Of a DNA stretch of 64,000 bases, positions 22,773 to 36,372 are shown piece by piece (the first letter of the stretch is position 1; every line of letters begins with the position of its first letter). The stretch spans positions 248,001 to 312,000 of the forward strand of contig JAQGEQ010000045.1 in NCBI GenBank assembly GCA_034620365.1, written 5' to 3'. Under the pieces are notes generated by a model. It did no database searches, was not told where the DNA came from, and worked only from the letters and a program-made list of their open reading frames with translations. The translations under genes and the position numbers were made by a program. This DNA is from Pegea sp. RAD2-039. Its lineage: Eukaryota > Chordata > Thaliacea > Salpida > Salpidae.

Positions 22773-25700
22773 TTAATTTTTAGCTGTTGTATGGCAGTTC
22801 AAACAAAGAATTTCGCCATCTAGTGGATAACATCCTTTCCCTTCTTTATCAGAAGATAACTGAAGTCCACATTTCTAAGGAGCAAGAGCTTCAAAATTGA
22901 ATCAAGAATCGAATTATTTCAAACTCACAACACATTTGTAACATCCAACGTGGAAGTCCTTCTCCATCGCCACGATTCGGACTGCTTCTTCTTTTCCTTC
23001 ATCTGGTAAGATCGGATCACCGCAAACAGAACATCTTGACGCGTATTTGCTGATGAAAGATCAGATTAGAGAAGATGATTGACAGCTGGAAGATCAACTC
23101 ACATATAGTAATCATCAACGCAATAGATGACGTCATCATCATCCACAGTAAACGGGACTCCATCTAAGCTCTTCATACAGACATTACATTTGAAGCAAAG
23201 AGGATGATAAGTTCTTCCACTTGCTCTCAACAGCTGGATCAGAAGAAGATCAGTTAGTGACTCACTAGAGGCTTCTTCTTACTTTATCAGTGATCAGCTC
23301 CATACACAAGTAACATTTTTCAAGAGTTGCCAAGTAACATTCCTCACAAAATGTTTTCTGATTCACAGCATAAAATTGAATTCCATGAACAGATTTCTCT
23401 GAAGATTCATCAATTAGATGAAGAGTAAATGAGAGTAAAGATCTTACTGCAAGTTTCGCAATTAAAGCAGCTTATATGGAAGATTTTATCGAAAGCTTTG
23501 CAACCAACTTCTTCACCTTCAACGACTCCATTGCATTTGTTGCAGTATCCATAAAACTCTTCATCCTATAAAGATCAGACAACAAGAGCTCATCAACAAA
23601 TCACAGATCTTCTAAATTGAGTTTATTTTACAACTGACAACTTTGCTCTCAATTCGTATCAGCTGATATTTATCAAGAAGCTTGTTAACCAATCAGCTTT
23701 CAGCTGTGCGATGACGTCATCAACTGACCTTTGGATTCGAGACGTTTCCAAGAAGAGTCTTGGTGTAAAACTCCAGATCGTTTTCTAGCTCAGTGAGAGT
23801 CTTCTCAGCTTCATCATTCACAAGAGGTGGGATCTGGGAGTCTTTTGGCTTCGGGACGGATGGTTTTGGACTGACCACCGGTGCTTTGCCGCCATCTAGT
23901 GGTGGTACAAGTGTAACTGGTTTCAGAGCTGGTTTGGGAGTTGATTTGGGAGTGGATTCATTGAACTTGTTCAATTGCTGGAAGAAGAAGAAGTCTTTAG
24001 GATGAAGTACAAAAATTTGTTAGATAAATTACAATTTGAACCGTAGAGATATTCTTCTTCGGTTTTGGGAGCACTGGTGGAGGTGTTGGTTTCGTAGAAG
24101 ACATTTTAGGAGCTTTATTCTGAAAAATAATCATTAATTGCTTGCAAGTTTGTGTCAACTGGTTAGTAGAACCTTTTGACTGTTAAGTGATAGTGATGGT
24201 GATGGCAGGACTTCTGAGGTGGTTTTAGTTTGTGAAAGAGGCTAGATGGAAGTTAGTAAAAATACTAGTTGAAAAGAAACAATAAACTACCTGAGAAATA
24301 ATCAGATCATCAAGATCAGGGGGTGGAGGAAGATCAAGATCTGATCTTGAGTCAGACTTTTCTGATTTTATATCAAGAGAAGAAAGCAATTGAGCAACTG
24401 AACGATTTGATTCAGATATTGGTTGAGAGTTTGAAACCTAAGCAAGAAAATTACTTCGTCAACACCTCAACTACAATCAAAAGTTCATCTAACATTTACA
24501 AACTGCACTTTAGTGGGTTTGGTTGGTAGTTTACTCGTTCTAAAAGTCAGTAAAAAACATCTTACTTGCAATTATACAGATGCAAAAGCCTTTGGAAAGG
24601 TTCAAAAGGTTTAAAAACTGACTAAATTTCAACCTATCTACTTAATCTATCAAATATGTACTTATTTATCTTATTTTAAGTTGACGAAAATAGAAGAAGA
24701 AAAAAAAAGAGTTTTTTGCACTCGGAACTTTGTGCAGTGAAGCGTGACGGTGTAACCAAATATGGACATGCAGTGAAAAAAAATCATGTTTTTAAATAAA
24801 TCACCAAAAAAAGCCGATTTTTTAGTTTTATAAAAGTTTATACCAAAGATAGTAAAAATATTATGAAGAAACATGAAAATATTGACAAATATATCGATTT
24901 AATTTGCGTCTAATTATTCGTGATGTTTTTTTTTACGATTTCATTTAAGATTGAGTCAAATTTTTAAAAAGATTTTTAAATTATTTTTATAAGAAGTGGA
25001 AAATTATGTTTAAAGATCTTTCTGATATAATCTGATGTTGATATTAACATCAATATTAAAGTTTATTTATTTATTTTAACATTTATTATTATCTAAACAT
25101 TTTAAAGAATATCTAAAAGATTTGACTTTAACAAAACTCAGTAAAAAATTTTAGTCAATTTGAAAGTAATTAAAAAACATTTAATCAAAAAATAGTTTAA
25201 AAAAAAGAAAGTAAATTACTTTACCAACCTAAATGACCTTAAAATTCTTACAAAAAGGTTCGAGACCTTTTGACAAAGTACGCGAGTATTTAAACATCAG
25301 TATAAGACCGTCTTTACCAATGAGTTTATTAAAAGTCGTCAACTAAAGGAAGTAATTGAAAAGTTTCACTACAACCTCAACAATAAGGTTGCCTGATCAA
25401 GTTTTAGCAAGTCAATATTTTTATAGGTAAAAAATCAAGAAAATATTTGCTACATCTGAAGTTTTTATCAGCTGATCTCTATTTTAATTAGTTGAGTTTC
25501 CATTTGTAAGACTTTTGTTTGTAGAATTGGTTTAGTGCGGCACTTACCTCATAGCTTGAATCGCTTGCTTCCGTCTTGTTTGTTAAAACTAAAAATAGAA
25601 AATAGAAGAATTATGTAAGTTACTCACCATAAATTTTAACATGATGTAAAGAATAACTTCTTTCTTGAAGAAAAATAATTTAAAAGTAAATTAAAGTAGT

Positions 25701-28700
25701 TGAAGGCTGGAAAGAAATGAAAATAAAGCAATTAAAATACTAGATTCTTCTAAGTCTTTAAGAGCTTTTTCTTTATCCTTATATATAGTTTATCATCTGA
25801 TCTTTGTAAATTAAAAAAGATTAAATTATAATTAGAAGATTTTTATCAACAAGAAAATAGCAAAAGACTTTTTTTAAAATTATAAAAAAGAATCAAATAT
25901 ATTTGGTCTTTATCTAAAACCTTTATAAATTTATCAACTAGCTGAAGATCACTGATAAAAAGTATCGAATATTAGAGTAGTTTATACTTTATAAATAATT
26001 TATGATACATTTAGATTCGAAATTGAGATTTTCAAAACATTTTGACGAAGTTTTTCTCTTCTAAAGCATCAAATAAGAAAAAGTTTAAAAAAAACTCTCC
26101 AACTACTTAAGATGTATTCTAATTTATTACTGGCCTTGCTTCAGAATAAATTACTTTCAATTTTATTTATCAACTATTTGTTTGTTACTCAGTAAAAACA
26201 AACGAATAGTTCTTCGTTACAAAAAAAATATTTTAAAAGTAGGTTTTTGAAAGAAAAAGAAAAAAAGCAAGACATTTTTTTATGTAGAAGTCATTAGTCA
26301 GAAAGAATAGAAAATAACAGAATTAAAGCGACTATTTTTTTAGAATTTATATAATTAGTAACTTGTCAATGATTCAAGTACTGCGCTAATTACTATTAAG
26401 TTGGACTAAAATAAAACTTATTACAATATTTTACAATGACAAACTGATGAAGTAGTATCCTTCTAGAACCTTTTCTTGCACTTGAATAGTTTCAAAAATA
26501 ATATAAGTTAGTGAAATAAAGCTTTGAAAGTGTTAACAACTAATTGGTTTGTTTTTCTAAGTTTCATTCTAAAAATATTTCAAGTAATTGTTTTAAATTC
26601 ATAATCAACAAATTTTAATCATTCTTAGTTGACATGAAAATAAACGTATAAATAATTTCAGAGAAAATAAAGTTTCAACGTAAAAGTGAAAATAATTGGC
26701 GGAAGGAAACACTACAATTCCAAGATAGAATCTTGCATGTCTTCTTTTTATAAGCTGTCGTCTCATATACCTTCAGGCAAATCTATATCTAGTTACTCAC
26801 TGCAAAGCTGTGCTTAAAGTGTGTGATAGAGTTTCATTCAACACCAATAAAGCAAGTCGCAAAAATGAAGAACATTTCTTTGTGGTTATCGTTATAAGCT
26901 GATTAAACATACAATAAATTATCTGAAGTTAAAGTTTAACTATCACTACATCTTATATGTGAGTTACAAACTTATTTTTCACTCTATTAAAGTTTTCATA
27001 AGCTAATATTTACCAGAATCGTGTTTGACTTTTGTTCACTTTCTTTCAAACCCTAAGAAAAAATTCTTTGTTAGCAGCGTCATTGCCTGCTAACTCATTT
27101 TAGTGATTCTACTTTTTCTAAACCAATCTATTTGAGTACATTTCATACGCGCTCGAGTGTGAAGTCAACAACCAATCTACAACCTTCTGACATTACTGAG
27201 TGTAGAATTGTCATCGCATATTTTCATGACGACACTATCTCAGGTAATCGAAAGTTACTTGATTTAAAAAACTTTTGGATCGAAAAGGAAACTCATCGTG
27301 GAAAATGAGTAACTACATGTTTTACTTTTCATAATATTTGCTTTTATAAATAAATTGTTTTGGAAATTTGACAGTTTAATTTCGTTTTTGACATAAAAGT
27401 TTTTTTAACTTTACACAATCGTTTACTTGAATATTACATCTTTATTTATTTATTATAATTAAAGAAAAAGTGTTTACATATACATTTTTCAAATTGTGTA
27501 AATTATAGTTACGTTTAACAATCATTTAATACAAAGAAGGTATTTAAACGTTATATAAAAATAATTTAAAAAACAAAAACCTAATAAACCACTAAGATAT
27601 AAAAATAATAAAGTATAAAAATATTAAAAAGATAAAAAATAGATAACACTCAACTATTAATCAAAGTTATCTGTCCTACTACCAAAATATTATGAAGAAA
27701 AAGAACAATTTCGTGACAGTCAAAGATAATCGCTTATAAAGGTCTCATAGATAGAGCTTGTGGTTATAAGACCTTTGCAAATAGTTTTTAGCAAAAGAAG
27801 CAGGAGACGAAAGAATTATTTTGAACAACAAAAAAGTTTTCAGATTACGCAAAAAATAAAAATTCACTTTTTTTAAGGCTTTTAATATCAACACGGTTAG
27901 AGAGTTTTCTGTTTACATCTGGATTAAATCTGTTGTAAAACTAATAAAAAGTTGAGCGAAAAAAGTAAAAACGCCATTTTCAGACGTACATAAAATTTAA
28001 TTAAAAATATAATAAACTAACCAACTATCATTAAGTGATTATTAGATTTAAAAAGTTCTAAAAAGCAATGTAGGTGGTACAGTTGTGATAAGCTTTTTTA
28101 ATAAACATTGCGGTTTCGATAAATTAAATTCAAAAACATCAATTGTTTGTTTCATTAAATTCCAATTGAACGCTTTTTTTAAATTTAAATTTAAGCAATG
28201 AACAAAATAAGAAAGTTCGCTTCTTAATTCTTCCTAATTATTTTAATGGAAAAGGAAATATAAAAATAATATTATAAGGATAAATATTTTGTTAGCTTTT
28301 AGTAAAAGCAAACTCTAAGGTTTGTAGGTAATTAGGAGAAATGATTTACTGATGAAATCACCATATAAGGTTTGATGTGAACAAAAATTAAACAAGTTTT
28401 GAGAAAGTAAACAATTGGTATATATTTAAACATTTAGTTGGTTCTTAAAATAAAAACCTTTCAATTTAGCTAAATATTTAGCTTTTTTATTAAATTTGTC
28501 TGAAATTATTTATAAACTGATAAATTTATTTATTTTAAATAAAACATTCTCTTCAACTATATGTTTAAGCTAATCACAGATAAAATATGTTTTATCAATA
28601 AAAAGTAAACTTTATAACCCTTACACTTCAAAACATAATTGATACTTAAAAGTTCTACAATACAATCAAACTATTTAATGTTATATTAAGCTAAATTATT

Positions 28701-29153
28701 TAATCAATTTCAAAAACAATTTGCAAAATGATGCAAAAAATACACAAAATATTTGTACAATTGCAAGTTAGGGTTTATTTAAATTCTCATAAAGTTTTTA
28801 AACTTAAAAAAGGATTACTGTTTTGATTTATAAAGTATTATTTTACTAACTTCTATCAATTAGAAAGGCTTCTGACTAAGGATCAATAAATTAGGAAGTT
28901 TTAATAATATCAGAAGCAGATATTGATTGTTTATTTCAATTTCATCTAAAAGTTGAATATTAAGAACTATTGTATGATCAATTATTAAGTAAATGCAAAC
29001 AATAGAAATTTGAAAATATTTCAGAACAATCAACTAACCTGGTGCTTTGTTACCATTAGCAGGTTCAAAAGTTGAGATTGCATCAAAGATCATTTGTTGA
29101 GCTTCATCTAGCTCATCAAGTTCTTGCTTTAACCAACTATCATTATTAGCCAT
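22773..29153 (-). CDS. Zyxin/LPP-family LIM protein, 11 exons
   Basis: Adapter at focal adhesions and cell junctions that links actin regulators to the cytoskeleton. Exons (minus): 29039-29153, 25548-25588, 24291-24437, 24173-24241, 24033-24119, 23729-23977, 23448-23565, 23283-23398, 23103-23233, 22929-23049 and 22773-22874; 431 residues. The N-terminal half is proline- and serine-rich. LPPPP at 88-92 (within [11 protein letters not shown]) fits an Ena/VASP EVH1 ligand, and PKPKK-type and [10 protein letters not shown] stretches follow. Three C-terminal LIM domains begin near residue 244: [18 protein letters not shown] and SRCSVCGDP. The last domain ends [14 protein letters not shown], nearly as in zyxin and LPP. 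The gene is a pro-orthologue of zyxin, LPP and TRIP6, so I give no single symbol. Intron 1 is 3.45 kb; most others are about 50 nt. Confidence 0.93.
25589..29038 (-). other. First intron of the LIM gene
   Basis: A 3.45-kb intron between the 38-codon first exon and the 41-nt second exon. It is AT-rich, and I found no exon, RNA gene or recognisable repeat in it. Long first introns often hold enhancers, but nothing specific can be pointed to. Confidence 0.6.
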
Positions 29154-32100
29154 CTTAATGAATAAAAAAATTTCTAAGTTTTATAAAAAATATTTTAATT
29201 TAGTTTATACTTTTTAATAATATGTAGATTTAAAATACTTTATAATTATTATTTTATATGTATGTGGATAAAATGATAAAGAAAGTCAAATTGAAACACA
29301 AAATAGTAAAATCTGAAAACTCATTTTAGTATATAATTCAAATATCATTAAAGCATTATTTTATTTTTAGATTGTGTAAATATTATATCATAAAAAATAC
29401 AAAGACTATAGCTTCTATTTTAGTGCTACAAAAATAACAAGAATATTTTATATAATCAAATATCTTAAGTGAGATTATCAAAGAATTAGAGAGTTTAACA
29501 TTTTAAAGGATTTAATTTGAACAGCTAATTGCTGGTTTCTGTTTCAAAACCAATATTTCTTTATATCCTGATCAACATTTTTGTCAGATAAACTAAAGAG
29601 AGTAAAAAATAAATTGCTTTGGTTAATATCTTTTCAAAAACAAAAATATATTTTCAGGAAATAAGTTAATGAAATTGTATAATAGTTGTCAAAACTAAAA
29701 TATTCACATAATTATAATAAAATTATAATTTAAAAACAATTTTTTAAGTATCAGTAAAAATAATTAAGTTTCTCAAATCTAAAAAGTTAATTTAATTTTC
29801 CTAAACTCTCTTACTAAGCTTACTTCATCAAAATAAGTTTCCTGATTTTATCCAGTAAATTTGGTGATGAAAAAAAAACATTACTACTAAGCCTTGCGCA
29901 GAAAATAGTTTGGAAAAAGTTATATTTGATATGAAGCGATCTGAACTTTCGAAATGTAGAAACCAGACGCTTGAGTTATTACGTCATTTAGCGACAAGTT
30001 TCTTGTTGTTTATATCTCCTTTTTTCCTTTTATGGTGCTATTTCACTGTTTATAAAAAGTTTTTCATTTGGGTGGTTGACTTTGACATCATGGGTAAATA
30101 AAATAATATTTGAATAAACGCCAAAATAAATAATATTTTGTAAGATATATCAAAGTTCAAGTAAATTGTGAAAAACATTAGCTTTATATTAAACTAAAAT
30201 GAATTAAACTAACTTAGAAATAAAGTAACTGAACAGCTAAAAAAACTTACAGTTAATAAAATTATCTTTCATATAAACAAACTTCATATAAACACGATTT
30301 ATACTTAGAAATCTAACAGACAAAATCAGAAAAACTTATCTTAAAACTAGAATATTTGTAATAGTTCTGACTTGATCAAAGATAAAAAACTTTTTAACGA
30401 AGTTTTATAAATTTAGCATAAAGCTGTGTGTTGGCATTTATTGTTTCATTCATAAATTTTGTTCTAAGTAAACTTTTATATTTGAATGTGGAACTTTGCT
30501 GAAAATAAGTTTTGTTTTAGAGAATGCCAAGTAAACAAATAAATATCTTTTTAATGAGTAAAAAGCACTCAATATAACAAAGTAAGTTAGAAATAAATGC
30601 AGTGACTAAAAAATTTAAACCTCACAAGTGTTCAATTTATTTATCAAATTATTTTATCTTATTATTTATTGTTTTTTAGATAATTATGAAAACAATTTTA
30701 AGATTATTTTTACAATTATGGTCACAAAATCAGAATCAAGTAGGTTATGTTGAGTTTATCCTAACGACTTTTTAAGCTTTCAGCCATTATGTTTAATTAT
30801 TATATTTCCACATTTTTTAGATAAAAGTTGAAATGGAATGAAGATTTTCAATTTTATAAGCTTTAATAACACCAGTTTGTAAGTTGATAAAAATTTGATT
30901 TTCCAATTTTAGTAAATCTGGTTCTAACCACTTATTCATTAAGGGGAACTTTTTCAAATTTATCTTTTAGAACAGCTTTTGAGCCAAGATCAAAACAAAT
31001 TCCATTTTCGAGATTATTTTGTAGAAAACAACTGACTTTTTATAAAAATGAAATTGAAACTTTATCTGTGTAGTAAGTATTCTATCTAATGTTAGATTAT
31101 TTTTCTCTAAACTATGTTTGAAAGAACTTACATCTCAGGCTGATTATGTAAAAAATCATCAAATGAAACTTTGTGGGAATTTAAAGATTTTCTCACCACT
31201 AAAGCTTATCCTAAAGCTCATTAAACATCTAAATTGATTAAGAATTATTTATTTTAATAGTTCTATGACTTTATTAAAAGTTGTAAAAATTTAAACAGAG
31301 ATCAGAGTTTTAACTGTAAATTGATACTACACTTTCAATTTGCGAAATACAAGTCTAAACAATTTTCAGATTTAACATACTTTACAAATAATTTTATTTC
31401 TAATTATATTACACTCATGAAAAATCAATTGGAAATTTTTGTTGAATTAATAAAAGAATTAACATCAAATTTTAATGAGTTATATTAAAGCAGTTTTGAT
31501 TTTTATCAGAGAAAATGTTTTAAATAAAAACAGAATAAGGAGAAATAAAATAGTTTTCCGGCTTTCATCTTTTTCGGTCAATTTTTTTTTAAATAAAGAT
31601 TTTTGCAAATTAAGTTTTGTAGTATCTTAAAGGTCAAAATATTCTTTCTTAAATTGACTTAAGACCTCAAAGAAACTAATAAATTTGTGTTTAACAGATA
31701 CGATACTTTTGCTAGAGTTGTTTTAAAAGTTAAATTATTTAAGAGTGTTTGAATTAAAGTTCAATTTAGGTTTTTGCAAATTAAACAGCTAATCTAATTC
31801 AATTAAAGGTCTTAAAGTGACTAAAAATATAATTTTTAATTGAATTTTTTTTATTGTAATAATTTCAAAGCACACAAATTGCTTCTTATTTTTTATTAAA
31901 AAATATTTTGAAATTTGTAGAGTTAAGAGCCTTTAAGTCTTATTTTATAAAATCGATAATACATTGATTATGTCTACAAAACCAACATATGTCATGAAAA
32001 TTGATTTGTTGATAAAAACATCTTTCCTAATTTCTAAAAATATTAAAAATAAATTTAATTTAAAAGACAATTGTTGGTAAAATCAATTAATCTTTTATTG

Positions 32101-32515
32101 AAGTTTATTAAATCCTAAAACTTTAATATGTTGATCTTTCAACTCGAATGAATCACCAACTTAAATAAAAAGGCTTTTTAATATTTCAAAATGTTTCCAA
32201 AAAATAAAACTTAAACTACATACAAGCAAATGAAAAACCAAAAGTTGGCTAGTTGAAGGAAACTTAAACATATGAACTTGCAGATTGTTGGGCAAACTAA
32301 GCGAAAAAGGTTGCTGAAAACAACTACTTGCCACAGACCTGCGGATACTGATCTAAAAATTGTCGATAACAAAGAATTTAACAAAGAAAAAAGCAATAAC
32401 TAAAATCAATTGATGGTATCTTATTTGATCTTAGAGATTATAAAAGATCAAATAAGACCTAGGAATCATTTTAAGACTCTTAAATGATTAACATAAAATA
32501 TATTTTCGAAAATGA
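29154..32515. other. Intergenic between importin-13 and the LIM gene
   Basis: AT-rich spacer. One plus-strand frame at 29931-30101 encodes about 56 residues with a hydrophobic stretch (FLLFISPFFLLWCYF). It has no homologue I recognise and no clear splice or promoter context, so I do not call it a gene. Confidence 0.4.
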
Positions 32516-35380
32516 TCATCTAGAAGTGACTCGCGCGTATTCGCTGCCAACCATTCCACGGCAAGTAAGACTTAGCCTGTCAACAAGGTCACGAAACCTT
32601 CTTTTGTGTCTTAACTCTTTACATAGGGACTGGAAAAGTATCTTCTTTGCTTGGGGGTCGATACTCATGCAAGGAATATCAGGGCGACTTTGAAATTGTT
32701 CCATCCACTTTAGGTAGTCACTACGAGATGTACTAGCGATGCTAAAAAGAATATCAGCAAAGTTTTGGTTAGTTGAACGCGGACCAACACCACCAATAGC
32801 ACGTAGAGAAGCTTCAACAAGTCGGCAGCCAAGTAAGGAGATCGAATTTTCGATTTCTTTGTCTCTTGTTCCTAATAAAAGAAAATCAGAGAAGAAGCTG
32901 GAAGCAGATTTTACAGATTCTGAATCTAGAAGGTCAAGAGTAAGAAGACCGCAGTGAAAGAGTTCGGACATTGGTATATAAGTGTTCTGTTCGTCACTGT
33001 ACTTCAACAGCTGTGGTTGTTTGCGGACCACCATGGACATAAGACGGTAAAAGTATTGGGGTACGTCTGGGTTTTGAAGGTAGTAGTTGTTTTTAAAGAG
33101 TTGTAGAGTTGAACGACTTAAACATTGAATAAATGAACCAATCACAGATGGTTTGTTATCTGTAAAGATTGTGATGATCCTTTGAGCTAAATCTAAGATT
33201 TGAGGATGAGGTTGAACTTGAAATACTTTTGTTAGCATCTCACATACATCTGTGATTATGTCTTGTGATTTTGTAAGTAGATTTCGAATTGATTTATCAT
33301 ATAAAGTACATAAACTAAAAACTATATCAGAATCACCAGCCCAACGGTTTAAAATATCTTTGAAGACATCTGCAAGCTGTTGGAGGAGTACAACTGCTGG
33401 CTGGGTCACTTTATCACTATTTTCTCGTAAATGAAGAGTTTGGAAGAGATTAGAAAGCAAGTATAATATATTAACAATTGCAGTTTTGCTAGTTACAGAT
33501 GGTTCTTCAGCAGCAAGATCTTTTAAATGATGAAGTTTTGCTGTTAACAGCTCCTCTAAGGTCTGCACACAATCACTCATTTGCATTTCACTCAATACAT
33601 AACCAGCACATTGCATCAAAGAACCCTCTTCAACAGAATTCAACACACCTCTATTCAATACATTTCTAATTTGTTGCATAATATCGACACCATAAGATAA
33701 CATGTGACATCCACACTCACTTGTAAGTCTTTTTAGTGTTAAAATCGCTTGAATTCGAAGGTTATCATGTAACAGATAAGGCAAAAGTAACGCCACGAGA
33801 GGCTGGAGGTGCTGAGGGTTCACACTTAACCACTCAACCATGGTTCCAATTGTATACAGCAATGTCTCAGCCTCATAATCAGATTCTACTACTATAGATG
33901 GCAAAATACTGGCAAAACCTGGCAGCATTGGTAATTCTACGTTGTATTCACTAACTACTTCTAGTAACGAATAAATACCAAAGAGACAAGCTTCAACTTC
34001 CTGCCATGGTTTCTCGATATTTCGATTTTCATTTCGTTGATTCAGAGCGATTGAAAAACGAGTGAAAGTATATTCAAGAAGATCTACTCCGAGAAAACTA
34101 AACATGTACATCAAAGTATCGGAAATATCGATCCGAAAGATCCTGAACTGCTCCTTCTCATCAGCTGTGAATTGTGAGTAAGATTCAGTTGTTGGGTACG
34201 AAGCTTTAACAAGTATCTCATGAGCAAGAGTACAGAAGATAGGATAGAGCTTCTTTTGAGTGACTACAAGCTCTTCTTGATCTTGTAGAAGCATGTCATC
34301 TTGTATTGTATACCAAAACGTGTAAGTTATTGGACTAGAAAACTCACAAATTGGATACTGAAGTGGTACTCTTGTACAATCCATCACCATCCATATAAGA
34401 CTTAAGCCAAAAGATGGATCATCTAACGTCGTTAGGATCAATTTTGTTTGATTTTCTGCTAAACTACAAACTAATCTTGTAAGTAATTGAACACAAGTAC
34501 CATCTTCATTTTCAATTGCTTCATTTAGCATAGGTCGAAGACTTAATACAAATGGAACAAATTCTTTAATTGTATTTGGAAAACTATAAGAAGTAGGTGA
34601 TGAAAAAGCACAAATTAAACACTCTACAGATGCCTCAAATAATTCTGGTTGGTTAAGATAACTTGAAATTGTAAGCAGCATGTCTTTGCAATCTAGTATA
34701 GGTACACCAATACAGATCCAACTTTTTAAACATTTTATTGTTTTTATTTTCATATCTAGACTACTCTCTTGTTGTTTCACTATTTGTAGACATTGAGTTA
34801 CATGAAAGAACTCTGACTTTAGCATATTTAGGGTTATAGAAAGACTATGTGGGTCTAATTTGTTTGTTTGATGTTCTTCAGGTATAATTGTTAGTAGATT
34901 TATCAATGCAGAGAAACGTTGTTCATCTGTGAAAGAGTTATTCTGATTAACTGCTGAAATTTTGAACAAATTAATCAGTTCTTGAATAGCATTCGGCCAC
35001 AAGTTATTTAAAAAACTCTTGAAAAGAAAGTGAGAAAAAGCAACACAGACTCGTGTTAAAACAACCTTCCTGCTACTATCTGCTGAAAATCGAAGCAGAA
35101 GTTCTAATAAATGATCCCGGAGTACAGGAAGATCTTCTTGTGGTACCTCCTCAGGAAATCCTTGCTGTATACGACTCAACAAGGCACTCGCCCCATAGTA
35201 CTGTACCTCCGTTGGGTTCTCAGCTTTTAGTAACTCCCATGCGAAATGCCAGGCATGTTTGGAACGTTGTGTCTTTGAAAGCCATCTTTGAGCGCCATCT
35301 TTAGACTCAGTGGATGAGACACTGTATAGTTGATGTAAAGCTTGAATTATATTCTCAACTGTAATTTCTGGTTCTGTCAT
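32516..35380 (-). CDS. IPO13: Importin-13, single exon
   Basis: Importin-beta family receptor that carries cargo (for example UBC9, MAGO/Y14, histone-fold pairs) into the nucleus and exports eIF1A, driven by RanGTP. The uninterrupted 954-residue frame (human IPO13 is 963) starts at an ATG. The N-terminus reads VENIIQALHQLY, then WHFAWELL and VQYYGASALLSRI, the importin-beta N-terminal domain. The body is HEAT-repeat helix pairs with VVLTRVCVAFSHF, TLLYTIGTMVEWL, HPQILDLAQRII and SIASTSRSDYLKWMEQF. The close relative TNPO3 is the alternative; the N-terminus and the ending (LRHKRRFRDLVDRLS) favour IPO13. The absence of introns is odd for a gene that has many in vertebrates. Confidence 0.92.
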   Translation of the reverse strand: MTEPEITVENIIQALHQLYSVSSTESKDGAQRWLSKTQRSKHAWHFAWELLKAENPTEVQYYGASALLSRIQQGFPEEVPQEDLPVLRDHLLELLLRFSADSSRKVVLTRVCVAFSHFLFKSFLNNLWPNAIQELINLFKISAVNQNNSFTDEQRFSALINLLTIIPEEHQTNKLDPHSLSITLNMLKSEFFHVTQCLQIVKQQESSLDMKIKTIKCLKSWICIGVPILDCKDMLLTISSYLNQPELFEASVECLICAFSSPTSYSFPNTIKEFVPFVLSLRPMLNEAIENEDGTCVQLLTRLVCSLAENQTKLILTTLDDPSFGLSLIWMVMDCTRVPLQYPICEFSSPITYTFWYTIQDDMLLQDQEELVVTQKKLYPIFCTLAHEILVKASYPTTESYSQFTADEKEQFRIFRIDISDTLMYMFSFLGVDLLEYTFTRFSIALNQRNENRNIEKPWQEVEACLFGIYSLLEVVSEYNVELPMLPGFASILPSIVVESDYEAETLLYTIGTMVEWLSVNPQHLQPLVALLLPYLLHDNLRIQAILTLKRLTSECGCHMLSYGVDIMQQIRNVLNRGVLNSVEEGSLMQCAGYVLSEMQMSDCVQTLEELLTAKLHHLKDLAAEEPSVTSKTAIVNILYLLSNLFQTLHLRENSDKVTQPAVVLLQQLADVFKDILNRWAGDSDIVFSLCTLYDKSIRNLLTKSQDIITDVCEMLTKVFQVQPHPQILDLAQRIITIFTDNKPSVIGSFIQCLSRSTLQLFKNNYYLQNPDVPQYFYRLMSMVVRKQPQLLKYSDEQNTYIPMSELFHCGLLTLDLLDSESVKSASSFFSDFLLLGTRDKEIENSISLLGCRLVEASLRAIGGVGPRSTNQNFADILFSIASTSRSDYLKWMEQFQSRPDIPCMSIDPQAKKILFQSLCKELRHKRRFRDLVDRLSLTCRGMVGSEYARVTSR

Positions 35381-36372
35381 TTTCTTTCTTCTTGTTGATA
35401 AATACTTTCCAAATTAATAAAAGATGTTAAAAGTAATAAAAAATCTGTTCAATTATAAATAATAAAAAAGTATTCAGTTGATGTTTTGGAAATTAATTGA
35501 AATAATTTTGAGTAAATTTTTCAAATTTGTTTGTTAGAATAAATCATATTTCTTATAAGATTTTACAAATGGAAAAACATAATTAATATATCTGATAATT
35601 GTACAGCCACAATTATAACAAATCTTGAAAAAAATTAAACTTTTTTAAAGCACAATAATATCTGAACATCATTTAAAACTTATAAATACATAAGAGTGCC
35701 TGAAGTGAGTACCTCCCGCTAGCGCACATTCTCACAAATAACATCTATTTAGTCAAAAATATAGAAAGCATACATATAGATTAGAATGAAATGATATTAT
35801 TTAATCAATTCTGACCATAAAAAGTTTTAAGTAAATTAGTCTTTTACTAAATTTGGTTTATAAACGATTTCCACAGTTATAAAGTTAATTGATTCAAATT
35901 GAATTGTTACAACAAGCATTTATTAAAAGTTCAAATATCTATGTGATTATAAGGTTTAAAAGATAACAAGTTAAATTATCATCATAAAATAAACTGTAAA
36001 AGTTTAAGTTAGAGCCAACAAAATTAAATTAAACATCAACAACCATTAAAACTTTTAAAATAATAAATAAAGATCTATTGATTAATTTATATTAAGTTTT
36101 TAAATGTATAACATTTAATATTATATAAAAAATAAAACCTTTTTTCCAGGGTCTTCTTTATACTTCCAGATTTTTGAAAAAAACTTTTCCATGAAAGTTA
36201 AAATACTTTATCAAAAACTAAATGTTCTCTATAAAGAAAATATGTTTCAAAATGATAGTTAAATCCAGCAACATAAAAAATATATAAGAACATGATATTT
36301 TTCATATAATTAAAGATCATTTAAAAAAAATTATATTAAATAAAATATGAGAGCAAAACAACAAATGTTTCT
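35381..36372. other. Intergenic between NAA50 and importin-13
   Basis: AT-rich spacer just upstream of the IPO13 start, containing one LINE 3' tail (35684-35772). No promoter motif was recognised. Confidence 0.4.
35684..35772 (-). mobile_element. LINE 3' terminal fragment
   Basis: On the minus strand: AAATAGATGTTATTTGTGAG, then a TGCGCTAGCGGGAGGTACTC-like block, AGGCACTC and a TTATGTATTTAT tail. It matches the 3' end of the 46080-46460 copy with point changes. Confidence 0.65.

Noticed and set aside
29931..30101. Small membrane protein on the plus strand
   Set aside because: Only 56 codons, no homologue, no context; hydrophobic runs are common by chance in AT-rich sequence.
32484..35304. 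Plus-strand frames over importin-13
   Set aside because: They lie antisense to a fully conserved 954-codon gene and encode nothing recognisable.
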